Assembly: GCA_008638375.1 (NCBI GenBank)
Contig: CM018036.1
Coordinates: 11,470,328 to 11,534,327 of the forward strand
From: Nyssa sinensis
Taxonomy: Eukaryota; Streptophyta; Magnoliopsida; Cornales; Nyssaceae
Length of the DNA: 64,000 nucleotides
Reading direction: 5' to 3'
A program made the translations under genes and the position numbers. Shown piece by piece: positions 1 through 12,700 of this stretch; position 1 is the stretch's first letter, and each line of letters starts with the position of its first letter. Under the pieces are notes generated by a model. It was not told where the DNA came from. It did not search any database and was given only the letters and a program-made list of their open reading frames with translations.

Positions 1-243
1 TTAATATTTGGTCCAGACAAGTAGCCTCTTCAATTCTGAAGTTCAACCCCATATAATTTTTTTAGTAGTAAAACTGATTAGATTAGAATCATTCACTAGC
101 CTTATACAAAACCTCTAATAAGCCAAATAAAATATAGGAAAATAACATCCCTTAGCTAGCTGCTCACAACTTGCATCCCTTAGCTAGATGCAAAATTGAC
201 TAAGTGCACAGAGATAAATGCCCCAAACAATGGGAGTGCCTAT

Positions 244-544
244 TGTTAGATCACCAATTACTCTAAAAACTTAAACTATTAGAGAATTAGACAACAATAT
301 ATATCAAGCTCTCAACACTCTTTCTCATGTGCGACCCCGTATTCTCATATGGAGAGACAAAGAAATCATAGACAAATACGAAATAAAACAGAATGCAAAT
401 GCAAATAGGAAATAAATACAAATGTAGAGACTTAGACTCAAGACCTCCCATAACCAAGGCTCTGATACCATGTTACATCACCAATTACTCTAAAAGCTTA
501 AGCTATTAGAGAATGGACCAACAATATATATCAATCTCTCAACA
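244..544 (-). mobile_element. TRIM (miniature LTR retrotransposon), nearly complete
   Basis: Two ~72-bp direct repeats, 244-317 and about 473-544, read on the minus strand as short LTRs of the form TGTTGAGAG...AACA. Directly after the upstream LTR (minus strand, about 472 downward) is TGGTATCAGAGCC, the primer-binding site complementary to initiator tRNA-Met used by many plant LTR elements. The internal part is only ~150 bp with no coding capacity, which defines a TRIM. Flanks are cctat (239-243) and actat (545-549), a 5-bp target duplication with one mismatch. Confidence 0.8.
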
Positions 545-1127
545 ACTATACCTTAGCTAGTTGCTCACAACTTGCATCCCTCCGTATGTATATCCCATGT
601 ATATATCCCCCCTTTCTTAAAAGCTTTGTTTTTGGATATTCCCTCTGATATGATTAGAAATTGATGATTAATGAAAGCACATTTTGAGTATTTTGCATGG
701 ATGGGCCCAGTGGAGATTCTTTTCTTTGGCCATCATATTTATTTTTGCCTTTACTTGGGCATAGAGAACTTTTATGTCAACAACCCTTTTATTTGGGCAC
801 AAGGAATGTTTTTGTTAATGACAAAAAGAAAAAACATAAACAACCTATCAAAAAAAAAAAAAAGGAATCTTTTTGTTAAGGACCCCTGAGGTAACAACTA
901 AATTTAACACCACTGTGAGGTTATCCGTCTGAACACAAGTAACTACCTAAGTCCTGGAAGGGCAAGTGCGAATAGTAATGCTGAATAAGCCACAAAGTAT
1001 TCGTAGGTGTAGATAGCCTTTTATATCATAGGTTCCAAAGTATAAATACATGATAACAAATCAGAGGACCAAAAGGTTAAGTGCCAGATACCCATCATAA
1101 CCACGGAGAGACGTGTACCATAAAGAT

Positions 1128-1439
1128 TGTTGAAAGCTTGATATATATTCTTGGTTCATTCTCTGACAACTTAAGTTTTTGGAGTAATTGGTTGCTTAAC
1201 ATGACGTCAGAGCCTTAGTTATGGGAGGTCTTAGATTCAAGTCTCTCCATTTGCATTTATTTCTCGTTTAATTTGTTTCTACAAAATTACACTTTGTTTT
1301 GTTTTGTATTTGTGTGTAGTTTATAAATCTTCACTTGCGAGTTTGAGGTCACATGTGAGGGGGAGTATTGAGAACTTGATATACATTGTTGGTCCATTCT
1401 CTAACAGCTTAAGCTTTTGGAATAATTGCTTGCTTAATA
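1128..1439 (+). mobile_element. TRIM (same family), degraded
   Basis: LTR-like repeats at 1128-1201 and 1366-1439 match those of the 244-544 element but lie in the opposite orientation. A degenerate primer-binding site (TGACGTCAGAGCC) follows the first repeat at 1202. A purine tract (gtgagggggagt) precedes the second. No target-site duplication survives, and the second LTR has lost the terminal CA, so this copy is older. Confidence 0.7.
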
Positions 1440-1989
1440 AGGACAAATACCAAATGGCACATCATAAGTACGGAAGGACAAATACCAAGTAGTATCCTGT
1501 AGATCCAGAACCAATAAACACCAATGGCTTATCCCGCCACTACATCCAGAAAGGGAAGAAGCCTTATGCCTCCACTGTGTCTATGTCCAGATCGGGAAAG
1601 AGCAACATCCCATTTGCTGGCATAAATACTGGACTGTCATGAATTGGACAGGTAGCAGGATGCTTCCAAACAAAAAGATAACAGCCCCATTAATGAATGT
1701 GGGCATTCAATATTTGAAAAACCGAACATACCTCTAGAATGCCAAAAGTAATATTGTAGAGGCAGCAGGTAATAAGCTGTCAAGACCACCAGGGAATACG
1801 TATAGGAACATTTAACCACTACCAAAACCATCCTACTGAATAAAGTCATGGTGGGTGCCAACTGAATAATGAGCCACAATGAATAGGTATATAAAGGGCA
1901 TTATAGACTTGTGATTCACACTGTTGTAAATAAGTGAAAAGCAAAACACAGCCAGATATGGCAAGTCGCCAAAATGCAATAGAGCATCA

Positions 1990-2470
1990 AAGCCCTAACT
2001 AGGAGGGATAGCCAGTGTCCCAAGGACATTATCCCATGCCAAGGAGGTAGTACCAAGCGCATAAGGCGTGAACCAATCTATTGAGGATAAATTATCCAGG
2101 AATGGGCCACATCCATAAGCCACAGAGCCAGTTCCAAGTGCCTAAGGCGCGAACTAATGTCTTGAGGATAATTCCAATGCCACTCCACTTCTAGTATGGT
2201 CAAATACAACAGGTTACTATAACACATCAAAAGAACAGACAAAAGTATAATGACACCAAATGAGTCGGGGTAACAGAACACCGTAAAGCATCAGAGCACG
2301 ATATACACCCATCGAGTGACTCGGAAGTCAAGCCTTTGGATGAAAATGGGGAATACTAAGAGAGATAGTCAACGTCCAGGGTATAAGTTATGCAGGGATG
2401 TTCCACATCCATACCAAACACACAAGGCACAACCAATGTCCCAAGGATAGCTCCAATCTTAGTCTGCTCT
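1990..2470. repeat. Diverged tandem repeat, about 3 units
   Basis: Units share the order: a ccacatccata-like block, an aaggc(g/a)c-like block, aac-aatgtc, then aggata-tccaat. Examples are at about 2055-2095, 2105-2180 and 2395-2460. There is no coding potential across units. It probably belongs to an old non-coding retroelement region; the family is not recognised. Confidence 0.4.
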
Positions 2471-3559
2471 AAGTATGACCTAACACACATTGTGCCTCAA
2501 AGTCTCAGACACCTCAAAACTGGATGTGTACCCTTGCCTCAAAATAGAGTAAAACATAAATTCTATATAATTGGATGACACAAGAGGTAAGCCAGACGAA
2601 CAGAGTACTAGCTCAACAAACGCTGCTTCCAATGAGCAAGGTGGGTGAGAATTCTGGCCCAAAAAGGGCATTGCTTCATGTAAACAAGTAAGTTTCCGGC
2701 CCGTAGGCCGTTGTGTCAAACCAACAAGGACTGTTCTGGCCTTTCGAGCACTTCCTCCAACAAAGCCAGCTAGTTTCATTATAACCAGTGGGGGTCCGAC
2801 CCATGGGGCGCTGTTCCAAAATAGCCAATAAAGGCTTCAGCCAACAGGTGTTGTGGACCTTCAGTAAGAATAAAGTAACAGATGCAGTCTGAAAGCATGT
2901 TGTAGGAAATGGATTGTTTTCTTGTGTACGGGTGAAAAGTTGTCCTTCCAGATATGTTATAGTCAGCCTTCAGAAGAAATTCAACAGATTTCAAGTGTAT
3001 CTTATATATTATTAGAATTCCCATAACCGGATCCTTGGATCGAAGGGAAATGGAAAGCAAAGAATCAGAATTCTGGCAATTGAAATATTGGAAGTACAAC
3101 ATATAGGATTGCAATCCAAACAACTCACTGCTGGACTTAAGGGAGCTCAGTCGCTAACTCTACAGTATCTCGTAAGTCGAAAGTGCATTTGCATAAGAGT
3201 GCCAGACCTCGGGATGGTGTTGGAGTTGTTGGCACAAGTTTCTACTCTGCCAGATATCTATGCAAGCTATAAGACCGGAGCGGAGTTAAGGTGCATAATA
3301 AATCTGAACATATCTTGCAGCACCCCAGCCTTGCTGTTGTAAAGCTTTAACAAACGTATCTTGTTGGTGACGCGGGAGGAATTCCTTGTATCTCCGGTTC
3401 TATGTTCTTGGGACGGTGTCCTGGTGCACCTGTCCGAAGCTGCAATAGGAAAATACCTTTTCTAGATACCATATGAGCGCACCACTTCACAACTACAAGT
3501 GAGAGGATCCTTAAAGTGCGTCCCATCGACGTAGTGTATGGGAGCAGCGTTGGCTCAGT

Positions 3560-6500
3560 AGGCCAGTGGAACCCGCAAATGGATCCCCATGACACAGCAG
3601 GTAGCATAAGCGCCTGGGTGTATCATTCTGGTACAAGTGGCAGAAGTCTCTGGGTGCTCCTGCCCATCAAAAACCCACCTATTCCTTGCTAACCAAATGC
3701 TCCACATGAGGCAAATAGGCACTAATCTCCAAATCTTCTTAATCTCTTTATGCATTTTACACCCAAGCCAAGCAAATAAAAAATCTATAACCAACTCTGC
3801 CAAAACCCAAGAGAAACCAAAAATAGTTAAAACCAAACCTCAACAATCTCAAGTCATAGAACTGTGAATATGCACATGATCCACGCTCTCCTCTAACTGC
3901 TTGAATAACAACTAATTGTCATTTGAACTCCTCTCTCCTCTCCAAGTTGTCTGCCATCAGGATGCCCTTCCAAGAAACCTCCCAAGCAAAGAAGGATGCT
4001 TCAGGAGGGACCCCGGAATGCCATATGATGCTCCATGAAAGTCGCACAGCATCTGAATCAATCATGGATATGTACAAAGACTGGATTGTAAAATCCGTCA
4101 TAGTTGGTGTCCAGACAAGCTTGTGCTCCCTACCCTCCCTCACCCAAAACCTTTGAATATGAGACAAAAACATCTCCACCTCCCAATCAAAAAACCCTCT
4201 CCTAAATTTAGGGCTCCACACCACCTCATCTCTCCTTCTCTCACAACACTTTACTTGCTAAAGCAAACAAGGAAGGGAACTTCTCCCTCAAAGAGACATC
4301 CCCGGACAGGCCGCACCAAGCATCCTCCCAAAATTTCACCCGAGACCCATTCCTACATCCAACCTTATGCACTCCCAAAACTCTATACCCATCCCTAGAA
4401 TGGCTCCCCACAAGCCGCAACCCCTAACACCCTCCCCTCTACCTGAGACCCAACCACAACTCCCTCACTTCCACCCTAAACCTCCACAACCATTTACCAA
4501 GAAGTGCCTTATTGAACATTTTCAAATTCTTCACCCCTAACCCACCCCCAAAAAATGGCTTCTTCACCTCGTCCCAACTCACCAAGTGCATCTTCTTAAT
4601 ATCCTCCCTCATGAAAAATAACAATGTAACGGATAAACTAGAGTTGTTTAATAGACGGCTCACATAAAGTAGTAATATCATCCGCAAACAAAAGATGAGA
4701 GATGACAACCTCTCTAACCCTCATATCCAATATTGAAAAACTCTTCAACAGGCCCCCTTCCTCAGCTCTAACCATAAGGCGACTGAAAACCTCCATGGGA
4801 TATTGGGTCCCCCAATCTCAAAGCTCTTGAAGACCAGAAAGAAACCCGTAGAGGATCCATTCACAAGGACTGACAAAGAAACTATAGAAATGCATGACTC
4901 CACCCACTTCTTCCATTTCTCCCTAAAACCCATCTTCCGTAAAATATCCAGCAAACAATTCCAATTGACATGATCATACGCCTTTTCAATATCCAATTTG
5001 CATACCAGCCCATTCTTCCTTTGCTTCTTCCTAACATCAACAAATTTGTTAGCACCCCCCTAAAAAAAAAACACTCTGGCTGCAAGAAATGATAATACCC
5101 ATAACCTTCCTCAATCTCAATGATAAAACTTTGGCCATCAACTTATAAACACCCCCCACCAAACTAATAGGCTGAAAATCATTAAAACTCCCCGCTCCCT
5201 CTGTCTTAGGAACAAGGGCAATGAAAGACGCATTAAGGTTGCGTTCAAAGCCCCATCCCTATGGTTCAAAGACTTGCATCACAACACCTTTCGCTACACT
5301 CTTAACATTTCTTGAAGAAAGCTATGATGAAACCATCCGGCCCCGAAACTTTACCCCTTTACACGACTCTAAAGATCCCACTACTTCCTCCTCAGTAAAA
5401 GGAAGCTCTAAAGATACAACCTCATCCCCATCAAGTGTTCCCATAATTAGATCATCCACCCCCAGTCTCCATTGGCATGTCTCCCTATACAAGTCTTTGT
5501 AGAAACTGACAATCCCCTCTCTAATTGCCTCCTCCTCTGTCAAGGTCAGATCGCTGATCACCACAAAGGAAATCTTGTTACTCATGTAATGAGCTGAAGC
5601 AACCCCATGGAAAAAACTCGTATTACAATCACATTCCTTCAACCACAGCCCTCGGGATTTCTGTCTCTAGGAGACCTCTTCAGCTTTTAAAATCAACCCA
5701 AACTTACCCTTTAGCCCTTCCCTCTTATCCCTCTTTTCAGTCGACAAGGGACCCAGTTGCTCCTCCTTATCCAAATCCATAATTTGTTGCAAAATCTCCT
5801 TCTTAGCTTGGATTTTCCCATACACTCCACAATTCCACTCCCTGAGCTCTACCTTTAATAATTTCAGCTTTCTGGCCAAGCAAAGACTCGGAGAGCCAAC
5901 CACCTGAAACTCCTGCCAGCACCATGTCTCTAAGTCGAAGAACCCCTCCACCTCAAGCCACATATTTTCAAACCTAAAAAGACTCGTCCCCGCATTGAAC
6001 CCCCCACAAGATAACATCACTGGATGGTGATCATAACACGGGTGGGGAAGACATTGTAGATAAATACCAGGAAACTCATCCTCCCAAGAGCACAACGCCA
6101 AAAATCTATCCAAACATGACATTGTTGGCCTTTGATGCCCACTAGACCAAGTGAAGCCTACCCCCCCTCTAGCTGCAAGTCCAGCTAACCTTTGGCTGTT
6201 GAAGAAATAATTGAACTCTCACATTCCTAAAGTCAACCTGTCACCACCCAATCTCTCATCCGGGGAATGAACAACATTACAATCCCGTGCAATACACCAG
6301 GGAGCCTGCCACAAAGAAGAAATACTCTACAGCTCAACCCATAACCTCCTCTTGTCACCATCCAACACTGGCCCATACACCCCAAAAAAACCAATTGAAG
6401 AGAGTTAGAAACCATACAAAACTTACAGGAGACTAAGTGCTCGCCCACTCTTTGATCTATACAGATGACTCTCCTAAAGTCCCACGCCACCAGAACCCCC

Positions 6501-6734
6501 CCCCCCCCCGGGGGGCCGTGCCCCGAGTGGGTGAGCACCCAAAACAACCCACCTAATCCATCTAGAAACCCAAACCGAATGTACCATAGTCCTCTCCATA
6601 CTTTCCATCTTAGTTTCCTGCAAACAAACAAACTCAAGCTGCCAATCTTCTATCAAGCTTTTGACTAAAACCCTTTTATTTGGGTCATTCGACCCTCCAC
6701 ATTCCAAGAAAAAATCTTGAGATTCATAGGGCAC
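3560..6734 (-). pseudogene. LINE ORF2 remnant (endonuclease, reverse transcriptase, zf-RVT)
   Basis: The endonuclease part begins near 6720 (SNDPNKRVLVKSLI, then FVCLQETKM). The RT part includes MDIEKAYDHVNW near 4990 and the catalytic FADD box near 4690 (read SHLLFADDITTLC). Then come WDEVKKPFFGGGLGVKNL near 4560, a zf-RVT-like segment at 3919-4224, and a C-terminal WSIWLARNRWVFDGQE near 3700. In an intact LINE these nick target DNA and copy the RNA at the nick. Here they sit in several frames with stops and an apparent deletion after the FADD box. Confidence 0.8.
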
Positions 6735-7640
6735 CTATTCTTAAAGTCCAGATCTGTCCATCCTCCTCCACCTCCAGCTGATTCATGCCCTCATAGTTCA
6801 CTAAGCAAGACAACTCCTTCAAAACCCTCTTCAATTTCTTAGCTGATTTTTCTGCCTTTTGTATCTCTAACTCCATGTTGTCACTTAACCTTAGTTGCCC
6901 ATTGCATGACACTATTTCTCTGGACAGGTTCATCAGGTGATCCTCAAAACCATAGCAAAGAGACGCCCAACATCCTACTAACCTTCCCTATCCTTCTTAA
7001 GACCCACCCATTAGTCACCATCTGATGTCGCCTCAAATTCTCCTCTGAATACAAATCTGCCCTGAATGAGCCGCTCTTATCAATCTCCGGCCAAACCACT
7101 GCCAAAGGATTGCACTCCACAGAACCCTTTGAATGCAACGACTCCCTTATAACCAGTTCCCCTCCAAGATCTGGCTCTGCCCTTTAGTTCCTACTACCAA
7201 TTCCAGTCCATAATCGAGCGCCCATTTCTTCCTCCGTCATAAATGAACTCCCAGCTTCCACACAACCCTTTTGTTGGAAAAAAAATCATTACAGATGCTA
7301 TTCTCCAAATACCGCAAAAAGTCAAGTTCATCTGGAATACTGCAAAGATCTGAATCGAGCCACTCTATTGTGAATACATAATACAGTGACTGCTCCTCAA
7401 TTCTTGTTCCCTCAACTTCAGCCCCTCTGTCTTCACCTTCACCTCCCGTCTTCGGAGAATCAGATTGCCCCTCGCCCATCTCGCCTTTCTCTCTCTGTCG
7501 ATCAACTCCGTCACTGCAACCTGTAAACAACTGCACCTCTTCCCCCAAAGAAATATCCCTACTGCCTCTGTAATTATGCGCCACAAGCTGGGCTCTGGCC
7601 CCTCCTCCTGGGTCTCAGCTTGATTGCCCTTTGGGAGACA
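3560..7640 (-). mobile_element. Decayed LINE (L1-type non-LTR retrotransposon)
   Basis: Read on the minus strand from 7640 to 3560 the pieces come in LINE order: an ORF1-like charged segment, an endonuclease with CLQETKM, a linker, reverse transcriptase, and a C-terminal zf-RVT-like region. The frame changes repeatedly and stops are common, so it cannot encode a working protein. Both ends are approximate; no poly(A) tail or target-site duplication was identified. It lies left of the last formin exon found, so it is either in a formin intron or in the 3' flank. Confidence 0.8.
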
Positions 7641-7661
7641 CAAATTTTGCAGCTCTACCAC
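6724..7661 (-). pseudogene. LINE ORF1-like remnant
   Basis: Broken minus-strand open segments rich in Glu, Lys and Arg lie immediately 5' of the endonuclease part of the LINE. Position and composition suggest the ORF1 (RNA-binding) region, but no zinc knuckle or other domain could be read. This is inferred mainly from context. Confidence 0.35.
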
Positions 7662-8429
7662 CCCCTTACTCCTCTCAGAATGAGAGATCCTCTCATCCCC
7701 TTTTTCTTGGGCCGACCCAATTTTGATGCCATTATTCCCCTACCCCCCCCCCCCCCCCCAAGTTTCTCTACTAACTTCCTGGGCCTTTTTATTACTCCGG
7801 CCACTCGCTCAACCTCCTAACCAGGCCCATGGCCCCCCAAACCTTCGTTGGTCCCAAATATGCATTGTTCTAGAACCCTCCCTTGGCCATGTGTCAACAA
7901 ACCAGAACCCCCATTAGGTTCTCCTTTAAGGGCATGGGATTCCCATCTATTTATTAGGAGTCCAAGTTCCATGAAATTTAGACACTGTGTTATAGGCCCA
8001 AACCCTCTTGTGCCAAACTTCCCCTAATGGCTATCACTTCAGGCGACATGCACTATACATGTGTCACTATAAAGAATTCCATGTGTATACTGACTATATG
8101 TCTGAATATACAGACTATATGTCTGAACATGGTTCCTCATTACTCCGGAATGACCCAACAAGATAGATCCATTATCGCCACTCTTCCTGATGACAAGGGC
8201 CATCGGGGTATATCCCTCATCTTCACTGTCAAACCAGATGATTTCCGAAACTCCTAAAAACCTGTTGGTTTACACAACAAGCACCAGACTTTATCAAGGT
8301 CCCTGGACCCTACCTACTGGCTACTGGTCTCGAACAGGCTTTATAGCTTCAGGGTGCTTTTCCCTTTGAAATAACACCAGGTTGTAATCTGAGGCTCTGC
8401 CCGACAATTGACCGTCAGTAATCCGATCC

Positions 8430-8535
8430 ACGCTACATTAGAGGTGCCAACCGAACCACAATGTAATAGGGGCCAACCCAACTGCAACATAAGGGGTGCC
8501 AACCTGTTTGCACTGTAGTGGGTGCGAACTCATGG
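8430..8535. repeat. Short diverged tandem repeat (ggtgccaacc units)
   Basis: About three units of ~33 bp, each carrying ggtgccaacc or a close variant followed by an aatgta/acataa-like block. There is no open reading frame through it. It may be part of the same old retroelement material as 1990-2470. Confidence 0.35.
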
Positions 8536-9636
8536 TCCACTCTGGCCAGCTAGGTCCGAGGGCCTGAATCCTGACTTGATTGCAAGAAACCAGTACACAT
8601 GGAAGGCCATGTCGCGTGAGTCGAATACCTTTAACCATACCACATGGCATAGAGAGTTTCCTTCAACAACATTTAAAATCACAAAAAATAGTAGTCTAGA
8701 ATTTCCAACCACCTAAACTCCGAAAATCCTGCAACCTACTAATTTGAAAATTAAGCCAATTCCAACCTCAGACAATCTCCAAGCCCTCTTTGTTTTACCC
8801 TTTTACAACCCTAAACCTATAAGCTTGCTACAAGCAAAACCAACCTTAGACAGCTCTATTCATGGTTTCCTATAGTTGTCTTACATTAGTTTGATATTAG
8901 AGCCTGTAGGAAAATTCTTCCATGTGCTCATCCTTCATTATATTGGTATCAAAGCTAAAGGATCCTGTTATATTCCTCACAAGTTCTTTGATAAAACTAC
9001 TAGCTTTACTGAAGATTACTTTGGAGGCTTCTTTTGGGTATAATCCCTTTAAAGATACAACCCAAGAATTAGAATCTTGTAATTATTGTCCAACTTCAAT
9101 TTCGATGTCTGGTTGTAATTGAATTAAAGACCAACAAGTGTATGTGAAAAAGTAAAAGTTGAGACCATTGTGTTACTAGAAGAAAACATGAAGGAATATG
9201 ATGATTAAGATGTTGAAACCGAAGAGGTCAAAGTAATGGATCAGTATGGCTGAATTTCTTGTTTTCTCATCAATCTAAGGATGTCCATGATTTACTTACC
9301 AAAAAAGGATATCCATGATTTGCAAGCCATACCTATCATTGATTTCATAATTCTAGAAAAACCAAATGGTAAAACTGGAAAAGATAGCCTCTTTGTAGTG
9401 CCCTTGTTGGAACACCCATGTCAACTCAACTATGGATTTCAAACCTCGAAGAATACAAGTTCATTGCTCATGATTTATCATACTTCAATACTACAAAACC
9501 CAATGTTCAGTTTTCTCGAATTTTGGGGAAAATGATGCAGAACATACTGACAAGAAAAGGAGAAAATGGGGACATGGAGCATATCTTGGACCTTATATAG
9601 TCAAGTTTTGGGTTGAATTTCAATCTTTAATGTTAC
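8536..9636. other. Unassigned stretch left of the last formin exon found
   Basis: Short open segments exist on the plus strand (8922-9122 and 9281-9535) but neither resembles a family I recognise. I searched by eye on the minus strand for the C-terminal end of the FH2 domain (a LFKKAHEEN-like motif) here and further left and did not find it. Confidence 0.4.
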
Positions 9637-9703
9637 CTTGGTCAAATGGGCAACGGGCAGGATCCTCACCAAAATATAGGGCTAGTGCATCCGCATTTCT
9701 ACC
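9637..9703 (-). CDS. Formin exon 16 (FH2), last exon located
   Basis: 67 nt, acceptor gtgaacag|GGTAGA, donor GACCAAG|gtaaca. It encodes GRNADALALYFGEDPARCPF and then DQ, and ends in phase 1, so at least one more coding exon is needed. Confidence 0.9.
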
Positions 9704-12700
9704 CTGTTCACAAATAAAAATGCTAGAAGACATTAGAGAGAGAGAGAGAGAGAGAGAAGTGCTAAAACAAACAGTATTGGAAAGATGCCTGAATACAGAA
9801 TATTACCACCACAGAGTACAAATTTGTTACAGAGGCCACCTCTGTCTCAGCAACACCAATGAAATCCTTCAAAGTCTAAATAGAGAGAACAATATATATA
9901 AGATTAGACCACTATAATAATTGAAGAGAATTTATTTTTAGGGAAACAATTCCTCAATCATTTTTTTTTATATATAAATGCATCTATATATACAAAAGAA
10001 CAATAGTTTACCCATCAATATATTTTTTTGATAGTAAAATATTGTTCTTGTGTATATATAGAAGCATTTAAAAAAAAAAAACTATATATATAGAGGACAA
10101 CAGGCTAACTTCTGAAATAAGTGAAGGTCATTTGTATGCAGAAGGACTTTGGTGGGTATAATCCATTCATGTTATTCTTCCACGTTTTGAATAGTCAAAA
10201 TGACATATTGAAATTAGAAATCTTGTTCCCCAGTGATAATTAAGAGATTGCAAGAAACAATGATATAAATAAGAATTACAGTTTTAGGATGAAAAACTAA
10301 CAAAAAATGTGAATACCTTACGAAAAATTTCAGATACAGGGCCATCATTTTCAGATGCAACCAGCTCCTGCTTTACCTTTTCTAATCCTTTGATGATAGC
10401 TTGCATTTCTTCTGCTAAAGACTTCAATTGTATCTGCAATGAAGTAAGATTCCAATTGAAACAACTCAAGCATTTTCTAACTGCAATATTTGAGAGTTGA
10501 GATAAGCATTGAGAAACAGATAGAACAGTGAACCTTTGATGCAGCTTCCAGGCTAACAAGATCCTCATGAAAGTCTAATAGAGCTGGTGACTTAGAGGCA
10601 AGGACCTGAGGCACGAGAAACAACAGTACTGAGACTACACATAATCTGGCAGTTACAAACTTACAATAGATGCGCAGATGAAAGAAAGGGCGAAAAGTAT
10701 CAGCCACTAAATATAGAAACACTTGAAAAATAGAAAATCTCCAAAGACAACAATGAGTTGAATCATGGGTATATAAGCATACATATTATGCACCTAAAGA
10801 TATATATGCATTAAATGCAAAGAATGCATAACTTGGCAAGCAGTTGTGGCCCAGTGGTCGCTACTTTGTTAACAACAATTGCATTAGTTTTCTGTCAACA
10901 GCAAAAGTTGAAGTTCCTGCAATAGGACCTTGCCCCAAAAGATAGCAATTCCTCGTTGTGTTAAAAAAAAAACTAATATACTGTAGTAATGCAGACACGA
11001 ATTGTAAGTAAAAGCCTTTCCATTTTTTGACAAAATCAGCTCAATGAGGACATAAATTTAATTGCTAAGTTGTAGTCTCTTAAATAATGATTAATTACAT
11101 TGGAGGAACTATATAAGTATGTGCCTAGAGTAAGAACATGCCCTGGTCAGCTCAATTCCAACCTATTTTCCTGTTGCATCATTGTTGGTTAACCATTTGT
11201 TCCTCTTGTCTTCCAGATTCAAGACCATTGTGCAGCAGATGGTCGATTAACCTTTGACATGTGCAAATGAAGATACCTTCGCAAACCAAACAGAAAAATG
11301 TTTTTTTTTTCTTTTTTTATAATAATCAAAACCCAACAGAACAAATCTAAACCAAGATGCAGCATATTTATGACTTGATGTCTATTCAGAAAAGAAAATA
11401 GTTTTTCTATTTCTACAAGATTATTGTATCAACAGAATATAGGCAACCTTGTGTCACTTCGCATAACAAGAAAGAAAAAAAAACAAAAAACATAGCCATG
11501 CCTTGCAAAGGTAATTCATGAGTGTCATCTTGTTGTTGGAAGCACGTGTATCGGTAAGTTTTAAAAGACTGTCCAACTTGAATCCAATTGCAGAACCTGA
11601 AATACATTGAATCCTTCATTATGACAAATTGTTGAAAACATGACAATATTGTATGCCACTTGTACAACTAAATCATTACCACTATTACTACTGCTACTAC
11701 TGTAATTTTGTAATTTGTCTGACACTCAATACATTTTTTTTATAGGTGCATGATACTTAATACATACCCCCTGATACAATATGATTATTAAGAAAATTGA
11801 TACTTATCATACCTCTATATTTTTTAGGTTGCAAAAATATCTTAAGATAAGATGACCATATTGCACAATACAATGCACATCTTGGAGGATATTAGCATAT
11901 TAATATTCTGTGCTAGCATATCATGTAGGATAGTTTAGTCTTTTTTATTCTTTTATTCAGACCTACTATAAAAGGTTCCTTTCTTATTCAATGTGAAGTA
12001 TGATTGTGGATTGATGATAACATAAATAAGACAATCCTTTTTCTCTTTCTTTTCTCAACTCTGTGAACAAAGTTATCATGGGGTCAAAACATATTAAGAT
12101 CCAAAGTTGATTACGAACACTGTAGAAGCCATTGAAGAAGCAAGACAGCATTGTGATAATGCTGATGTCAGCATCTGTGCTGCTGATGCCAGCATGACAT
12201 CATCAGAACTGGGTCAATATTGGCATGGTTTGGATATGAACTGCACGGGGAAGTCTTCTGGTAATTTTTTCATATTTTTTTTAGATCATTTGTTAGGATT
12301 TTCAAATTTGAAATTTTTTTTTTTTTTTTTGAAAAAAATAGGGCTGATTTTTTGCAAGCTACGATTTTTTAGCAACTTTGTTGATGAGGCCAATGGTATA
12401 CATTTGGCTAAATTTGACACAACCAAATAGATTTGGAAATATTTATGAGTTGTATTGTACATATAGAGAGAAGTAGAAGTTGGTTCATTTGTTGTTGATG
12501 GCACTTAAAGATGATCTGAGGGTCTTCATGGTTCCTAATTCCATCGCAGCCCACTTCTCTCTATTGATTTGTGACTAATGAGCTTTTAGCTAAAGGGTTT
12601 GACTCATCGAGTGGCCAATTCTAACAAGAGGAATAATGTGAGTGCTATCCGGATGGGCAACAGGGTGTGGGTGGGTGTGGTGTGGAGGAGAAAAGGGAAG

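Noticed and set aside
4123..4398. Plus-strand Pro/Lys-rich open frame
   Set aside because: Antisense shadow of the LINE ORF2 remnant.
9960..10080. miRNA precursor
   Set aside because: The stem is almost pure A/T with long homopolymers; a MITE is more likely.
10843..10973. Possible tRNA gene
   Set aside because: Box A is good but there is no cloverleaf or anticodon arm, and it ends in an A run; a SINE-like element fits better.
12107..12430. 107-codon plus-strand frame within the copia region
   Set aside because: The first ~50 codons look protein-like, but the rest is a T-rich low-complexity run and no family was recognised.
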